Assembly (NCBI GenBank): GCA_002477595.1
Contig: DLQN01000016.1
Span: 1 to 27,020 of the forward strand
Direction of reading: 5' to 3'
DNA length: 27,020 bases
From: Roseivirga sp. UBA7431
GTDB lineage: Bacteria > Bacteroidota > Bacteroidia > Cytophagales > Cyclobacteriaceae
Part shown: piece by piece, positions 7,558-14,842 of the stretch
Numbering within the stretch: the stretch's first letter is position 1
Layout: each line of letters begins with the position of its first letter
Notes under the pieces: model-generated
Seen by the model: only the letters and a program-made list of their open reading frames with translations
Told to the model about the DNA's origin: nothing
The model's database searches: none
Translations under genes and position numbers: made by a program

Positions 7558-8058
7558 ATGATTGTAAAAACTAAGAAATACGCCTTAGATAAGAAGGCAT
7601 ACAGACGTGCAGGAATGCGCAATGTACTCAGAGAACAATGGTGGGTAGGATTAATCGTCCTTGCCATTTCTTCAATGGCCTTTGTAATACCGTCAAACTG
7701 GTGGTGGATCGGGGCCCTTATCGCTTTATCTCTTTATTTACTCTTCTGGATCATTCAGTTTGCCGGAGTTACTCAGCTTGAGCAAAGTAAAATGCTTTTC
7801 GAAAAGCTCTCTTATGAGATCAACAGTCAGCAGATTCTGATTAAAATGAACTCTAAGCAGGGTATGCCAATGAAGTGGGACCAAATCAAAAGAGCCTGGG
7901 TAGACAAAAAGCAGATCGTTTTAGTGGTGAACAAAGCGCAATTGATGCTTTTTCCTTTTAACGCCTTCAAAACGCAAAATGAAATCAAGTTTGTTGAGAC
8001 CATTTTGAAAAGAAAGGGTTTGCTAAAAACTGATGCCCCAGCTGAACAGAAAGCTTAG
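7558..8058 (+). CDS. YcxB-like membrane protein
   Basis: A 166-residue inner-membrane protein. A cytoplasmic N-terminus (KKYALDKKAYRRAGMRNVLR) leads into two adjacent helices (about 29-45 and 50-70, WWVGLIVLAISSMAFVI and WWWIGALIALSLYLLFWII). The C-terminal domain (about 80-160) has alternating strands with KWDQIKRAWVDKKQIVLVV and a final helix (EIKFVETILKRKGLL). This layout and the W-x-x-I-x-x-A motif match the YcxB-like C-terminal domain family, whose role is unknown. Start is the ATG at 7558, preceded by a Shine-Dalgarno-like GAGGAG. The neighbouring nadC gives no clear functional hint. Confidence 0.7.
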   Translation: MIVKTKKYALDKKAYRRAGMRNVLREQWWVGLIVLAISSMAFVIPSNWWWIGALIALSLYLLFWIIQFAGVTQLEQSKMLFEKLSYEINSQQILIKMNSKQGMPMKWDQIKRAWVDKKQIVLVVNKAQLMLFPFNAFKTQNEIKFVETILKRKGLLKTDAPAEQKA

Positions 8059-8087
8059 TTGGTTTAAGAGGAAAGGATTGTTGATTT

Positions 8088-8119
8088 GTCAATTCCTTGA
8101 CCAAATCAGCATCGGTCAA
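8088..8119 (+). repeat. overlapping palindromes, candidate operator
   Basis: GTCAA-TTCC-TTGAC (8088-8101) is a perfect 5+5 palindrome. Its right arm is also the left arm of a second palindrome, TTGACC-N11-GGTCAA (8097-8119). The cluster lies 39 nt upstream of the EamA gene and just upstream of its putative -7 box (8145-8152), where a regulator would act. No T-tract follows, so it does not look like an intrinsic terminator. The regulator is unknown. Confidence 0.3.
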
Positions 8120-8144
8120 ATTAAGCGTTACTCTAGTTTTCAAT

Positions 8145-8152
8145 TACATTTG
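8145..8152 (+). promoter_or_regulatory. Bacteroidota -7 promoter box (TACATTTG) for the EamA gene
   Basis: TACATTTG is a perfect TAnnTTTG element ending 5 nt before the TTG start codon at 8158. It supports that start, because in-frame stops at 8122 and 8134 rule out an upstream ATG. Confidence 0.45.
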
Positions 8153-8157
8153 AATCC

Positions 8158-9030
8158 TTGAACTCTCGCTACTATACCGAAGGCTTAATCGCAGTTTTCC
8201 TTTTTGGAATTACTCCAGTATTTATCAAAGAGGTTTCAGCCAATGCCTTTACTATAGGTATTGTGCGATTGATCATTGGCACTACATTTCTCTACAGTGT
8301 TGTTAGGGTTAGTAAACTGAAAAAACTCTCTAAGAAAGATTGGAAAGGGCTTGTGTATATAGGGCTTCTTTTCGGTGCACATTGGATTACTTACTTCATC
8401 AGTGTCAAGTTAGCCACACCTTCCATTGCCATACTCTCAGTCTCTTCCTTTGGCTTGCATATGATCTATTTGAATTGGTTCATCAACGGTCAGCGACCTG
8501 TGCTACCAGACCTCATTGCCGTTGTCGTTGCCTTAGTCGGAATATTCTTGATTGTGCCAGAATTCAGCTTAGAAAATGACCTAACCGCTGGAATTCTAAT
8601 TGGATTAGTCAGTGCTTTCTTCTTTGCCATACTTCCCTTTGTTCAAAGAAGACACCAACACATTGACTCTCTAACCCGTGCATTTGGCCAATACGCTTTT
8701 GCCTTAATCGTCTTTCTAGCATTTACTTCAGAGTCCAACTGGGACTTAACACAACAGGATTGGATCTTCTTAGGCATTCTTGGTGTCGTCTGTACTGTGG
8801 GAGCACATACGCTATGGCTCAGGGCATCAACGATGCTGGCACCGACCACCACGAGCTTAATATTCTATTTGGGAACACCCATTGCAATGATCACCAGTTA
8901 TATCTTTTTGAATGAAGAAATGAATTCCTCGAAAGTACTAGGTGCAGCTTTAATCGTTTCTGCCAACGTATTCAGTGCTTTGAAGAAAAGAAGAAGATCA
9001 AAAGGCTACCCTAATACGTCTGCTAAGTAG
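8158..9030 (+). CDS. EamA/DMT-superfamily transporter
   Basis: A 290-residue inner-membrane permease with ten hydrophobic segments in two EamA repeats (about 5-135 and 145-280). Repeat 1 contains FLFGITPVFIKEVSA and repeat 2 ends with FYLGTPIAMITSYIFLNEEM, typical of drug/metabolite exporters of the EamA type. Substrates in the family range from amino acids to nucleotide sugars and cannot be read from sequence. The start is TTG at 8158: stops lie close upstream in frame and the first downstream Met is deep inside the protein. A -7 box (8145-8152) and a palindrome cluster (8088-8119) precede it. The 3' end overlaps convergent uvrA by 25 nt. Confidence 0.88.
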   Translation: MNSRYYTEGLIAVFLFGITPVFIKEVSANAFTIGIVRLIIGTTFLYSVVRVSKLKKLSKKDWKGLVYIGLLFGAHWITYFISVKLATPSIAILSVSSFGLHMIYLNWFINGQRPVLPDLIAVVVALVGIFLIVPEFSLENDLTAGILIGLVSAFFFAILPFVQRRHQHIDSLTRAFGQYAFALIVFLAFTSESNWDLTQQDWIFLGILGVVCTVGAHTLWLRASTMLAPTTTSLIFYLGTPIAMITSYIFLNEEMNSSKVLGAALIVSANVFSALKKRRRSKGYPNTSAK

Positions 9031-11834
9031 TGCGCAGTATGGTTGTCTTTTAATTTGACCATATCTTCTGGCGTTCCAGCGAAACAAAGTCCACCTCCTT
9101 TGTCACCACCATCAGGTCCAAGGTCAATTACCCAATCAGCACATTTTATTACTTCCGTATTGTGCTCAATGATCACTACAGAATTTCCTTGTTCGATCAA
9201 TGCATTGATGGACTTCATCAGCTTTGCAATATCATGAAAATGAAGGCCAGTAGTAGGCTCATCAAATATGAAAAGGATATTATCCTTGGATGCACTTCTT
9301 GATTTAGGCGTTCCTTTACCTAAGAAAAAAGCAAGTTTCACACGTTGCGCCTCACCACCACTCAGCGAGTTTGAGGACTGACCAAGCCGTATATAGCCTA
9401 AGCCAACCTCTTGGAGCGGAGCAAGCTTAGAGATCACAGGCCTTTCTCCCTCAAAGAACTCCATCGCATCATCGATGGTCATGTCTAACACATCCGCGAT
9501 GTTCTTATCGTTGAAAGTAACTTCTAAAATTTCTTGTTTGAAACGTTTCCCTTTACAGCTTTCACATGTCAGGTGAATATCAGCCATAAACTGCATTTCA
9601 ATTTTGACAACACCCTCCCCTTGGCATGTTTCACATCGACCTCCATCTACATTAAAAGAGAAAAATGCTGGTTTGTAGCCTCGCTGCTTAGCAAGCGTTT
9701 GGTCGGTAAAGAGCTGACGAATCGCATCATAGGCCTTTACATAAGTAACAGGGTTAGATCGAGAAGATTTACCAATAGGGTTCTGGTCGACAAACTCGAT
9801 TTGAGTGATCGTTCTCAGAGAACCTTCAAGTCCATCCATTTTACCCGTTTGCTCACCTACAGTGCCTAACATCTTACCCAGTGCCGGATATAGTATGCGT
9901 TTAACTAGTGTTGATTTACCAGAACCACTGACGCCCGTAATGACGGTAAGGACGCCTAAAGGCACCTCTACATCTATATTTCTTAAATTATTTTCTCTAG
10001 CTCCTTTTATTTTGATACTATCTCTCCACTTACGTCTGACCGAAGGGATTTCAAGTCTTTCAGTACCATTAAGGTATTTTGCTGTATAAGTATTTCCTGC
10101 TTCTTTAAGCTCATCTAGCGTTCCTTGGAAGACTAATTCACCACCATTCGACCCTGCCTCAGGACCAATATCAATGATTTGATCAGCCGCTTCCATTACT
10201 TTCTCTTCGTGCTCAACGACAACTACGGTATTGCCTAGGTCGCGAAGGGTTTTCAAAACTGAAATCAATCGATCAGTATCTCTCGGGTGCAAACCAATAC
10301 TTGGCTCATCTAAGATATACATTGAACCCACAAGCGCACTTCCTAAAGAAGTAGCCAATTTGATACGTTGATATTCACCTCCTGAAAGTGTGCTTGTCAA
10401 TCGGTTAAGGGTTAAATAGCTAAGTCCTACGCGATCGAGGTATTCAAGTCGATTACAAATTTCTTTCATCAATCGTCCTGCTATCTTCTCTTCGAATTCC
10501 GTCAAATCAAGTTGATCAAAGAACTTTAGCATGTTCTGAACAGACATCAATACAAGTCCAGTAATCGATTCGCCTGCGATTTTCACATAAGAGGCATCCA
10601 TACGGAGACGCGTTCCATGACATTCTGGACAATCCGTTCTACCACGATATCGAGATAACATGACGCGATATTGAATCTTGTGCATCTTCGATTCTAAAAA
10701 TCCGAAGAATTTATTAATCCCTTTGAAGTATTTATTTCCCGTCCAAAGCAGCTCTTGCTCAGCTTTGGTCAATTCACTAAAAGAACGATGAATCGGAAAA
10801 TCAAACTCTATACCATGCTTCAGCAAGGGCTCAAGCCATTTCTTCATTGTTTCGCTTCGCCATGGGGCAATAGCACCTTCATATACCGAGAGTGACTTGT
10901 CTGGAATGACAAGGTCTGGGTCGATTCCTAATATCTTTCCAAACCCTTCGCACTTCTTACAAGCGCCAAAAGGATTGTTAAATGTGAAAAGATTAACACT
11001 TGGCTCTTCAAAAAGAATACCATCTGCCTCAAATCGATCTGAGAAAGAAAGCCTTTCATCGCCCGGAAAGTCAATGATGCAATCCCCTTCTCCTTCGAAT
11101 AGAGCGGTTTGAACTGAATCTCCAAACCTAAATTGGGTGTCCTCGTCTCGTTGAACGACACCACGATCGATTAATATTTCAAGCGGTTTGCCTTCCGCGC
11201 TTTTTAGCTCTTTTAAAAGGTCTTCAATAAAGTAAGGCTCCCCTTCGGAAAGTACTCTGGTATATCCTTTCTGCAACAAGATGTTTAATTCTTGCTCTAC
11301 CGTACGATCCTCTTTTTTTACTAAAGGACAAAGGATCATTACCTTTTTACCTTCTTCTTTCGTCAGCATAAAATCAACAATGCTGCTTACACTGTCGCGC
11401 TGCACCTCTTCACCACTTACAGGGGAGTAAGTCTTTCCAATTCTGGCAAAAAGTAATTTTAGGTAATCATAAATTTCGGTCGATGTACCCACTGTAGAGC
11501 GTGGGTTTCTAGTGCTGACCTTCTGCTCTATGGCAATAGCCGGTGAAACACCCTTGATATAATCAACCTCTGGTTTTTCCATTCTACCCAAGAATTGACG
11601 TGCATAGCTACTCAAACTTTCAACGTACATACGCTGACCTTCGGCAAAGAGGGTGTCAAAAGCAAGTGAAGATTTTCCAGAACCCGAAAGGCCCGTAACT
11701 ACAACCAGTTTATTGCGTGGAATGGCCACACTGAGGCTTTTAAGGTTATTTACCTTGGCTCCTTTAATAATGATGAACTGCTTAGGATCGAGGTCATCGA
11801 TAGGGGTATTTTTCAGAACAGTTGTTAAATTCAT
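9006..11834 (-). CDS. uvrA: excinuclease ABC subunit A
   Basis: A 942-residue DNA damage-recognition ATPase of nucleotide excision repair, which loads UvrB at lesions. It has two ABC modules: Walker A GLSGSGKS (48-55) with signature LSGGEYQ (483-489) and [12 protein letters not shown] (508-519), then Walker A GVSGSGKS (634-641) with a second LSGGEAQ signature and [12 protein letters not shown] near the C-terminus. Zinc-binding Cys pairs occur at 292/295 and 402/405, and again in the second module (CETC and CESC). Length matches classical UvrA. The ATG start is supported by a -7 box (11842-11849) 7 nt upstream. No other nucleotide-excision gene lies in the window. The 3' end overlaps the convergent EamA gene. 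Confidence 0.97.
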   Translation of the reverse strand: MNLTTVLKNTPIDDLDPKQFIIIKGAKVNNLKSLSVAIPRNKLVVVTGLSGSGKSSLAFDTLFAEGQRMYVESLSSYARQFLGRMEKPEVDYIKGVSPAIAIEQKVSTRNPRSTVGTSTEIYDYLKLLFARIGKTYSPVSGEEVQRDSVSSIVDFMLTKEEGKKVMILCPLVKKEDRTVEQELNILLQKGYTRVLSEGEPYFIEDLLKELKSAEGKPLEILIDRGVVQRDEDTQFRFGDSVQTALFEGEGDCIIDFPGDERLSFSDRFEADGILFEEPSVNLFTFNNPFGACKKCEGFGKILGIDPDLVIPDKSLSVYEGAIAPWRSETMKKWLEPLLKHGIEFDFPIHRSFSELTKAEQELLWTGNKYFKGINKFFGFLESKMHKIQYRVMLSRYRGRTDCPECHGTRLRMDASYVKIAGESITGLVLMSVQNMLKFFDQLDLTEFEEKIAGRLMKEICNRLEYLDRVGLSYLTLNRLTSTLSGGEYQRIKLATSLGSALVGSMYILDEPSIGLHPRDTDRLISVLKTLRDLGNTVVVVEHEEKVMEAADQIIDIGPEAGSNGGELVFQGTLDELKEAGNTYTAKYLNGTERLEIPSVRRKWRDSIKIKGARENNLRNIDVEVPLGVLTVITGVSGSGKSTLVKRILYPALGKMLGTVGEQTGKMDGLEGSLRTITQIEFVDQNPIGKSSRSNPVTYVKAYDAIRQLFTDQTLAKQRGYKPAFFSFNVDGGRCETCQGEGVVKIEMQFMADIHLTCESCKGKRFKQEILEVTFNDKNIADVLDMTIDDAMEFFEGERPVISKLAPLQEVGLGYIRLGQSSNSLSGGEAQRVKLAFFLGKGTPKSRSASKDNILFIFDEPTTGLHFHDIAKLMKSINALIEQGNSVVIIEHNTEVIKCADWVIDLGPDGGDKGGGLCFAGTPEDMVKLKDNHTAHYLADVLG

Positions 11835-11841
11835 GAGGATG

Positions 11842-11849
11842 CAAAGATA
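11842..11849 (-). promoter_or_regulatory. Bacteroidota -7 promoter box (TATCTTTG) for uvrA
   Basis: On the minus strand TATCTTTG is a perfect TAnnTTTG element ending 7 nt before the uvrA ATG. No clear -33 TTG is seen, and I see no LexA-type palindrome between the box and the gene. Confidence 0.45.
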
Positions 11850-11997
11850 AGAGAGCTGATAGCTTATTCTTACTTTAATTTAATTCGAGTAAATCCGAAT
11901 ATAATTTTAAGTTTTGGCACTATGATTGCTAATTCTTTGGAGTCACAAGAAAACAACAAAAAGGAACTCGTCTTGATTTGACAAAGACAAATGGGTA

Positions 11998-12028
11998 TTT
12001 GCTTTGTAATTGAGATTTTATACTTTTG
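11998..12028 (+). promoter_or_regulatory. promoter of the ECF sigma gene (TTTG-N19-TACTTTTG)
   Basis: TTTG (11998-12001), a 19-nt spacer and TACTTTTG (12021-12028) match the full Bacteroidota promoter consensus of a -33 TTTG and a -7 TAnnTTTG. Transcription would start near 12033, leaving a leader of about 75 nt before the ATG at 12110. This is the best-formed promoter I found in the window. Confidence 0.6.
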
Positions 12029-12109
12029 AGAACACTACAGAAATAATTCTAACCCTAAAACCAGCACAATATAGATACAAACCTCTACGTTAACCTAACA
12101 ATTACTGAC

Positions 12110-12709
12110 ATGAGGAAATATGCTATAAGCGATAGTCAATTGATATCGCAGTATAAAAATGGTATCGAAGAAGGGTTCACTACGCTGGTAAACCGTCACA
12201 CTAAGAAGATTTACACTACCATCTATTTGATCGTGAAAGATCAATATTTGGCTGAGGACTTGTTACAAGAAACCTTTGTTAAAGTGGTTAAGACCATTAA
12301 GACAGGTAGATATAATGAGGAAGGTAAATTTCTGCCGTGGGTGACTAGAATTGCACATAATCTAGCGATTGATCACTTCAGAAGAGCAAAACGTTATCCA
12401 ACTATTGTCATGGAAGATGGCAGTAGCGTATTCAATTCATTAGAATTTTCGGAAGACTCTTTTGAGTCCAAACAAATAAAAGAAGACACTCACGCTTTGT
12501 TGCGCGACTTGATTAAAGAGTTGCCAGATGCTCAGCGTGAAGTACTTATGATGAGGCATTATATGGAAATGAGCTTTCAGGAAATTGCTGATACCACTGG
12601 TGTGAGTATCAACACTGCCCTAGGCCGTATGCGTTATGCCCTCATCAACCTTAGAAAAAAGATGGAAAAAAAGAACATTGCGTATGATAAGAACCTTTAC
12701 CCAAAATGA
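12110..12709 (+). CDS. RNA polymerase sigma factor, ECF (sigma-70 family)
   Basis: A 199-residue group 4 sigma factor. Region 2 spans about 22-95 and includes AEDLLQETFVKVVKTI (2.2) and WVTRIAHNLAIDHFRR (2.3-2.4), which recognise the -10 element. A linker of about 40 residues follows. Region 4 (about 134-186) has LPDAQREVLMMRHYMEMSF and EIADTTGVSINTALGRM as its DNA-binding helix-turn-helix. Region 3 is absent, as expected for ECF factors. A strong housekeeping-type promoter precedes it and a small 78-residue gene overlaps its 3' end by 26 nt, where an anti-sigma gene often sits. The regulon is unknown. This subgroup is common in Cytophagales and is often not tied to a TonB-dependent receptor; none is nearby. 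Confidence 0.92.
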   Translation: MRKYAISDSQLISQYKNGIEEGFTTLVNRHTKKIYTTIYLIVKDQYLAEDLLQETFVKVVKTIKTGRYNEEGKFLPWVTRIAHNLAIDHFRRAKRYPTIVMEDGSSVFNSLEFSEDSFESKQIKEDTHALLRDLIKELPDAQREVLMMRHYMEMSFQEIADTTGVSINTALGRMRYALINLRKKMEKKNIAYDKNLYPK

Positions 12710-12920
12710 CCTAGTACGTTACATTTACAAAGAAACTACCCCTGAAGAAAGTTCGGAGATAGAAATCGCAATGCTCTTCGATGAGCAACTTGCGGATGCC
12801 TATACAGACCTTTTCAGTGTAGTCAATAATTTAGAAACTTCTATGAAAGCTCCCTCTGCAAAAACTGTAGATGCGATCATCAGTTATTCTAAATCTTACC
12901 ATTTACATTCCGTGGATTAG
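12684..12920 (+). CDS. small soluble protein overlapping the sigma factor gene, possible sigma regulator
   Basis: A 78-residue acidic soluble protein. The open frame reaches back to 12636, but those 16 residues look like out-of-frame sigma sequence (MPSSTLEKRWKKRTLR), so I choose the ATG at 12684. It then begins MIRTFTQNDLVRYIYKETT, followed by an acidic helix (EESSEIEIAMLFDEQLADAY) and ends ISYSKSYHLHSVD. No membrane helix and no HxxxCxxC zinc motif is present, so it is not a classical anti-sigma factor. The N-terminal pattern (NDLxRYIYKET, then E-rich helix) is one I associate with small proteins encoded right after ECF sigma genes in Bacteroidota. The 26-nt overlap implies coupled translation. 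nth follows after 14 nt. Confidence 0.72.
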   Translation: MIRTFTQNDLVRYIYKETTPEESSEIEIAMLFDEQLADAYTDLFSVVNNLETSMKAPSAKTVDAIISYSKSYHLHSVD

Positions 12921-12934
12921 GCTATTTTAGCGTA

Positions 12935-13588
12935 ATGACACGGAAGGAACGGTACGAGCAATTTGTAGCCTATTTTAGCGAAAATCAGCCACAAGCTGAG
13001 ACAGAACTCAACTACGACAACCCGTTTCAATTACTGGTTGCTGTAGTTTTAAGTGCTCAATGCACTGATAAAAGAATCAATTTGGTGACCCCAAAATTGT
13101 TTCAGGACTTCCCTACGCCTGAACATTTGGCTGCCACACATTTTGACGAACTCTTTCCGTATATCAGATCAGTCTCATATCCCAACAATAAAACCAAGCA
13201 CCTTATTGGCCTTGGCAAAATGCTGGTTGAAGACTTTGGCTCTGAACTCCCTCAGACCATTGAAGAATTACAAAAACTGCCTGGAGTAGGCCGTAAGACT
13301 GCCAATGTCATTACCTCCGTTGTTTGGAATCAGCCATCGATGGCCGTTGACACCCATGTTTTCCGGGTATCAAAAAGACTTGGGCTCGTCAACCAAAACT
13401 TGACGACTCCTTTCGCGGTTGAAAAGGCCCTCGTAAAAACCTTAAACAAAGAAGTAATTCCATTGGCCCATCACTGGCTGATTTTACATGGGCGCTATAC
13501 TTGCGTTGCTAGAAAACCAAAATGTGAAGAATGTAAGCTCATTCACTTCTGCCGTTATTTTGAAAAGAAAGAGAAAATCATCCGATAA
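12935..13588 (+). CDS. nth: endonuclease III (DNA glycosylase/AP lyase)
   Basis: A 217-residue base-excision-repair enzyme that removes oxidised pyrimidines and cleaves the abasic strand. It shows the helix-hairpin-helix LPGVGRKTA with catalytic Lys121, the catalytic Asp139 in AVDTHVFRV, and the [4Fe-4S] ligands Cys190, Cys197, Cys200 and Cys206 in the C-x6-C-x2-C-x5-C spacing. Length is typical. The ATG lies 14 nt after the small sigma-linked gene, so all three genes may be co-transcribed; upstream TATTTTAG is an imperfect -7 match. A second HhH glycosylase, MutY, is encoded at 19827. Confidence 0.96.
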   Translation: MTRKERYEQFVAYFSENQPQAETELNYDNPFQLLVAVVLSAQCTDKRINLVTPKLFQDFPTPEHLAATHFDELFPYIRSVSYPNNKTKHLIGLGKMLVEDFGSELPQTIEELQKLPGVGRKTANVITSVVWNQPSMAVDTHVFRVSKRLGLVNQNLTTPFAVEKALVKTLNKEVIPLAHHWLILHGRYTCVARKPKCEECKLIHFCRYFEKKEKIIR

Positions 13589-13599
13589 GCTGATTTTCG

Positions 13600-13607
13600 T
13601 AAATTTG
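13600..13607 (+). promoter_or_regulatory. Bacteroidota -7 promoter box (TAAATTTG) for the glycosyltransferase
   Basis: TAAATTTG is a perfect TAnnTTTG element followed by CTCT and a GTG at 13612. The same 4-nt spacing is seen at gpmI and nadC. It supports the GTG as the original start of the glycosyltransferase reading frame, upstream of the frameshift. Confidence 0.45.
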
Positions 13608-13611
13608 CTCT

Positions 13612-14842
13612 GTGCCGACACGCATTCTCTATATTCACCAATACTTTTAAAACGCCACAAGAAGGTGGAGCGATTCGCTCTTACTATCTATCCAAGGGTC
13701 TTGTAGAGAATGGTTTTGAAGTAGAAATGATTACCAGTCATAATGACTCCACCTATACCATCAAGGAAATTGATGGTGTTAAAGTACACTATCTCCCTGT
13801 CAAGTATCACAATGACATGGGCTTTATAAAACGTGTCTTGTCATTTTTCAAATTTGTTAGAAAAGCAAAGCGGCTGGCTAAGAAGATCGAAAGAATCGAT
13901 CACGCCTATATCACATCTACACCCTTAACAGTGGGTTTAATTGGTATTTGGTTAAAAAAGAACCTCAAAATTAACTACACCTTCGAAGTACGAGATCTTT
14001 GGCCAACAGCGCCAATAGAAATTGGGGCTATAAAGGGAGCCTTCTTTAAAAAGAGACTTTACAGGCTTGAGGCCAAAATATATAAGCACGCTGATAAAAT
14101 TGTGGCGCTATCTCCAGGTATGCGTGATTGGATTAAAAAAGTTGTGCCCGAAAAAGATGTTTTTATGATTCCCAATATGGCGGATTGTCAGTTTTTCGTC
14201 AAGGAAATTAAAGATCCTGAGCTGATCGAATTCTATCATGTTAAAAAACCATTCGTAGTGACCTACCTAGGTAGTATCGGAGCAACAAACCATTTAGAAT
14301 TCTTACTGGACATTGCCCAAGAAGCAAAATTAGCTGATCTCAATATTGATTTTAAAATAGTTGGTGAAGGTTCTCAGCTTCAAAGTATTAAACTTCAAAC
14401 ATATTTAAAGAAACTGGCCAACGTAGAGTTTATCGGTCATCAAAATAAAGAGGGAGTCAAAAGAATACTGAACATAACTGACGCCTCTTATGTAAGTTTT
14501 GCAGACTTACCCGTGCTGGCAACAAACAGTCCGAATAAATTATTTGATAGCCTTGCCTCGGGAAAGCTAACCATTGTGAATACGCCTGGCTGGACCAAGG
14601 ACATGGTGGAGCAATACAAGTGCGGTTTTTACGCTGACCCTCATAAGCCAAAAGAATTTGTGAGTAAACTAAAACCCTATCTGGAAGAAAGAGATTCACT
14701 AGAGGCCGCTAAGAATAATGCACGGAGTCTGGCAGAATCGCTTTATTCAAAAAAGCTACAAATCGATAAGTTGGTTAAAGTATTGAACAACGAAAACCAA
14801 ATTCAGGCTAACGAGAACGAGGTCTATATTTTGACTGCGTAA
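13612..14842 (+). CDS. family 4 glycosyltransferase (WbuB-like) with an apparent N-terminal frameshift
   Basis: A GT-B glycosyltransferase that would move a sugar from a nucleotide-sugar donor, probably in surface polysaccharide synthesis. The longest ATG frame (13727-14842, 371 residues) lacks the first Rossmann strand and glycine loop. These are encoded just upstream but split. From GTG 13612 one frame reads VPTRILYIHQYF and stops at TAA 13648-13650; the next frame continues KTPQEGGAIRSYYLSKGLVE into the long frame. Removing one T from the TTTT run (13645-13648) joins them into about 409 residues, the normal family length. The rest is intact: FEVRDLWPTAPIE in the N-terminal domain, VVTYLGSIG and LANVEFIGHQ in the donor domain. 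This may be a real pseudogene, a +1 frameshift, a phase-variable tract or a sequencing error. The 3' end overlaps gldB by 35 nt. Confidence 0.85.

Noticed and set aside
9534..9869. 111-codon plus-strand frame inside uvrA
   Set aside because: It lies fully antisense to strong UvrA zinc-finger and ATPase motifs and its product has no recognisable features.
12636..12683. Longer N-terminus for the 78-residue sigma-linked protein
   Set aside because: These codons read the sigma gene's C-terminal region in another frame; the conserved-looking protein starts at 12684.
13727..14842. Treating the glycosyltransferase as an intact 371-residue gene starting at ATG 13727
   Set aside because: The upstream sequence clearly encodes the missing first strand and GGAIR loop in two frames, and a -7 box sits at GTG 13612. 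The shorter start would remove part of the Rossmann fold.
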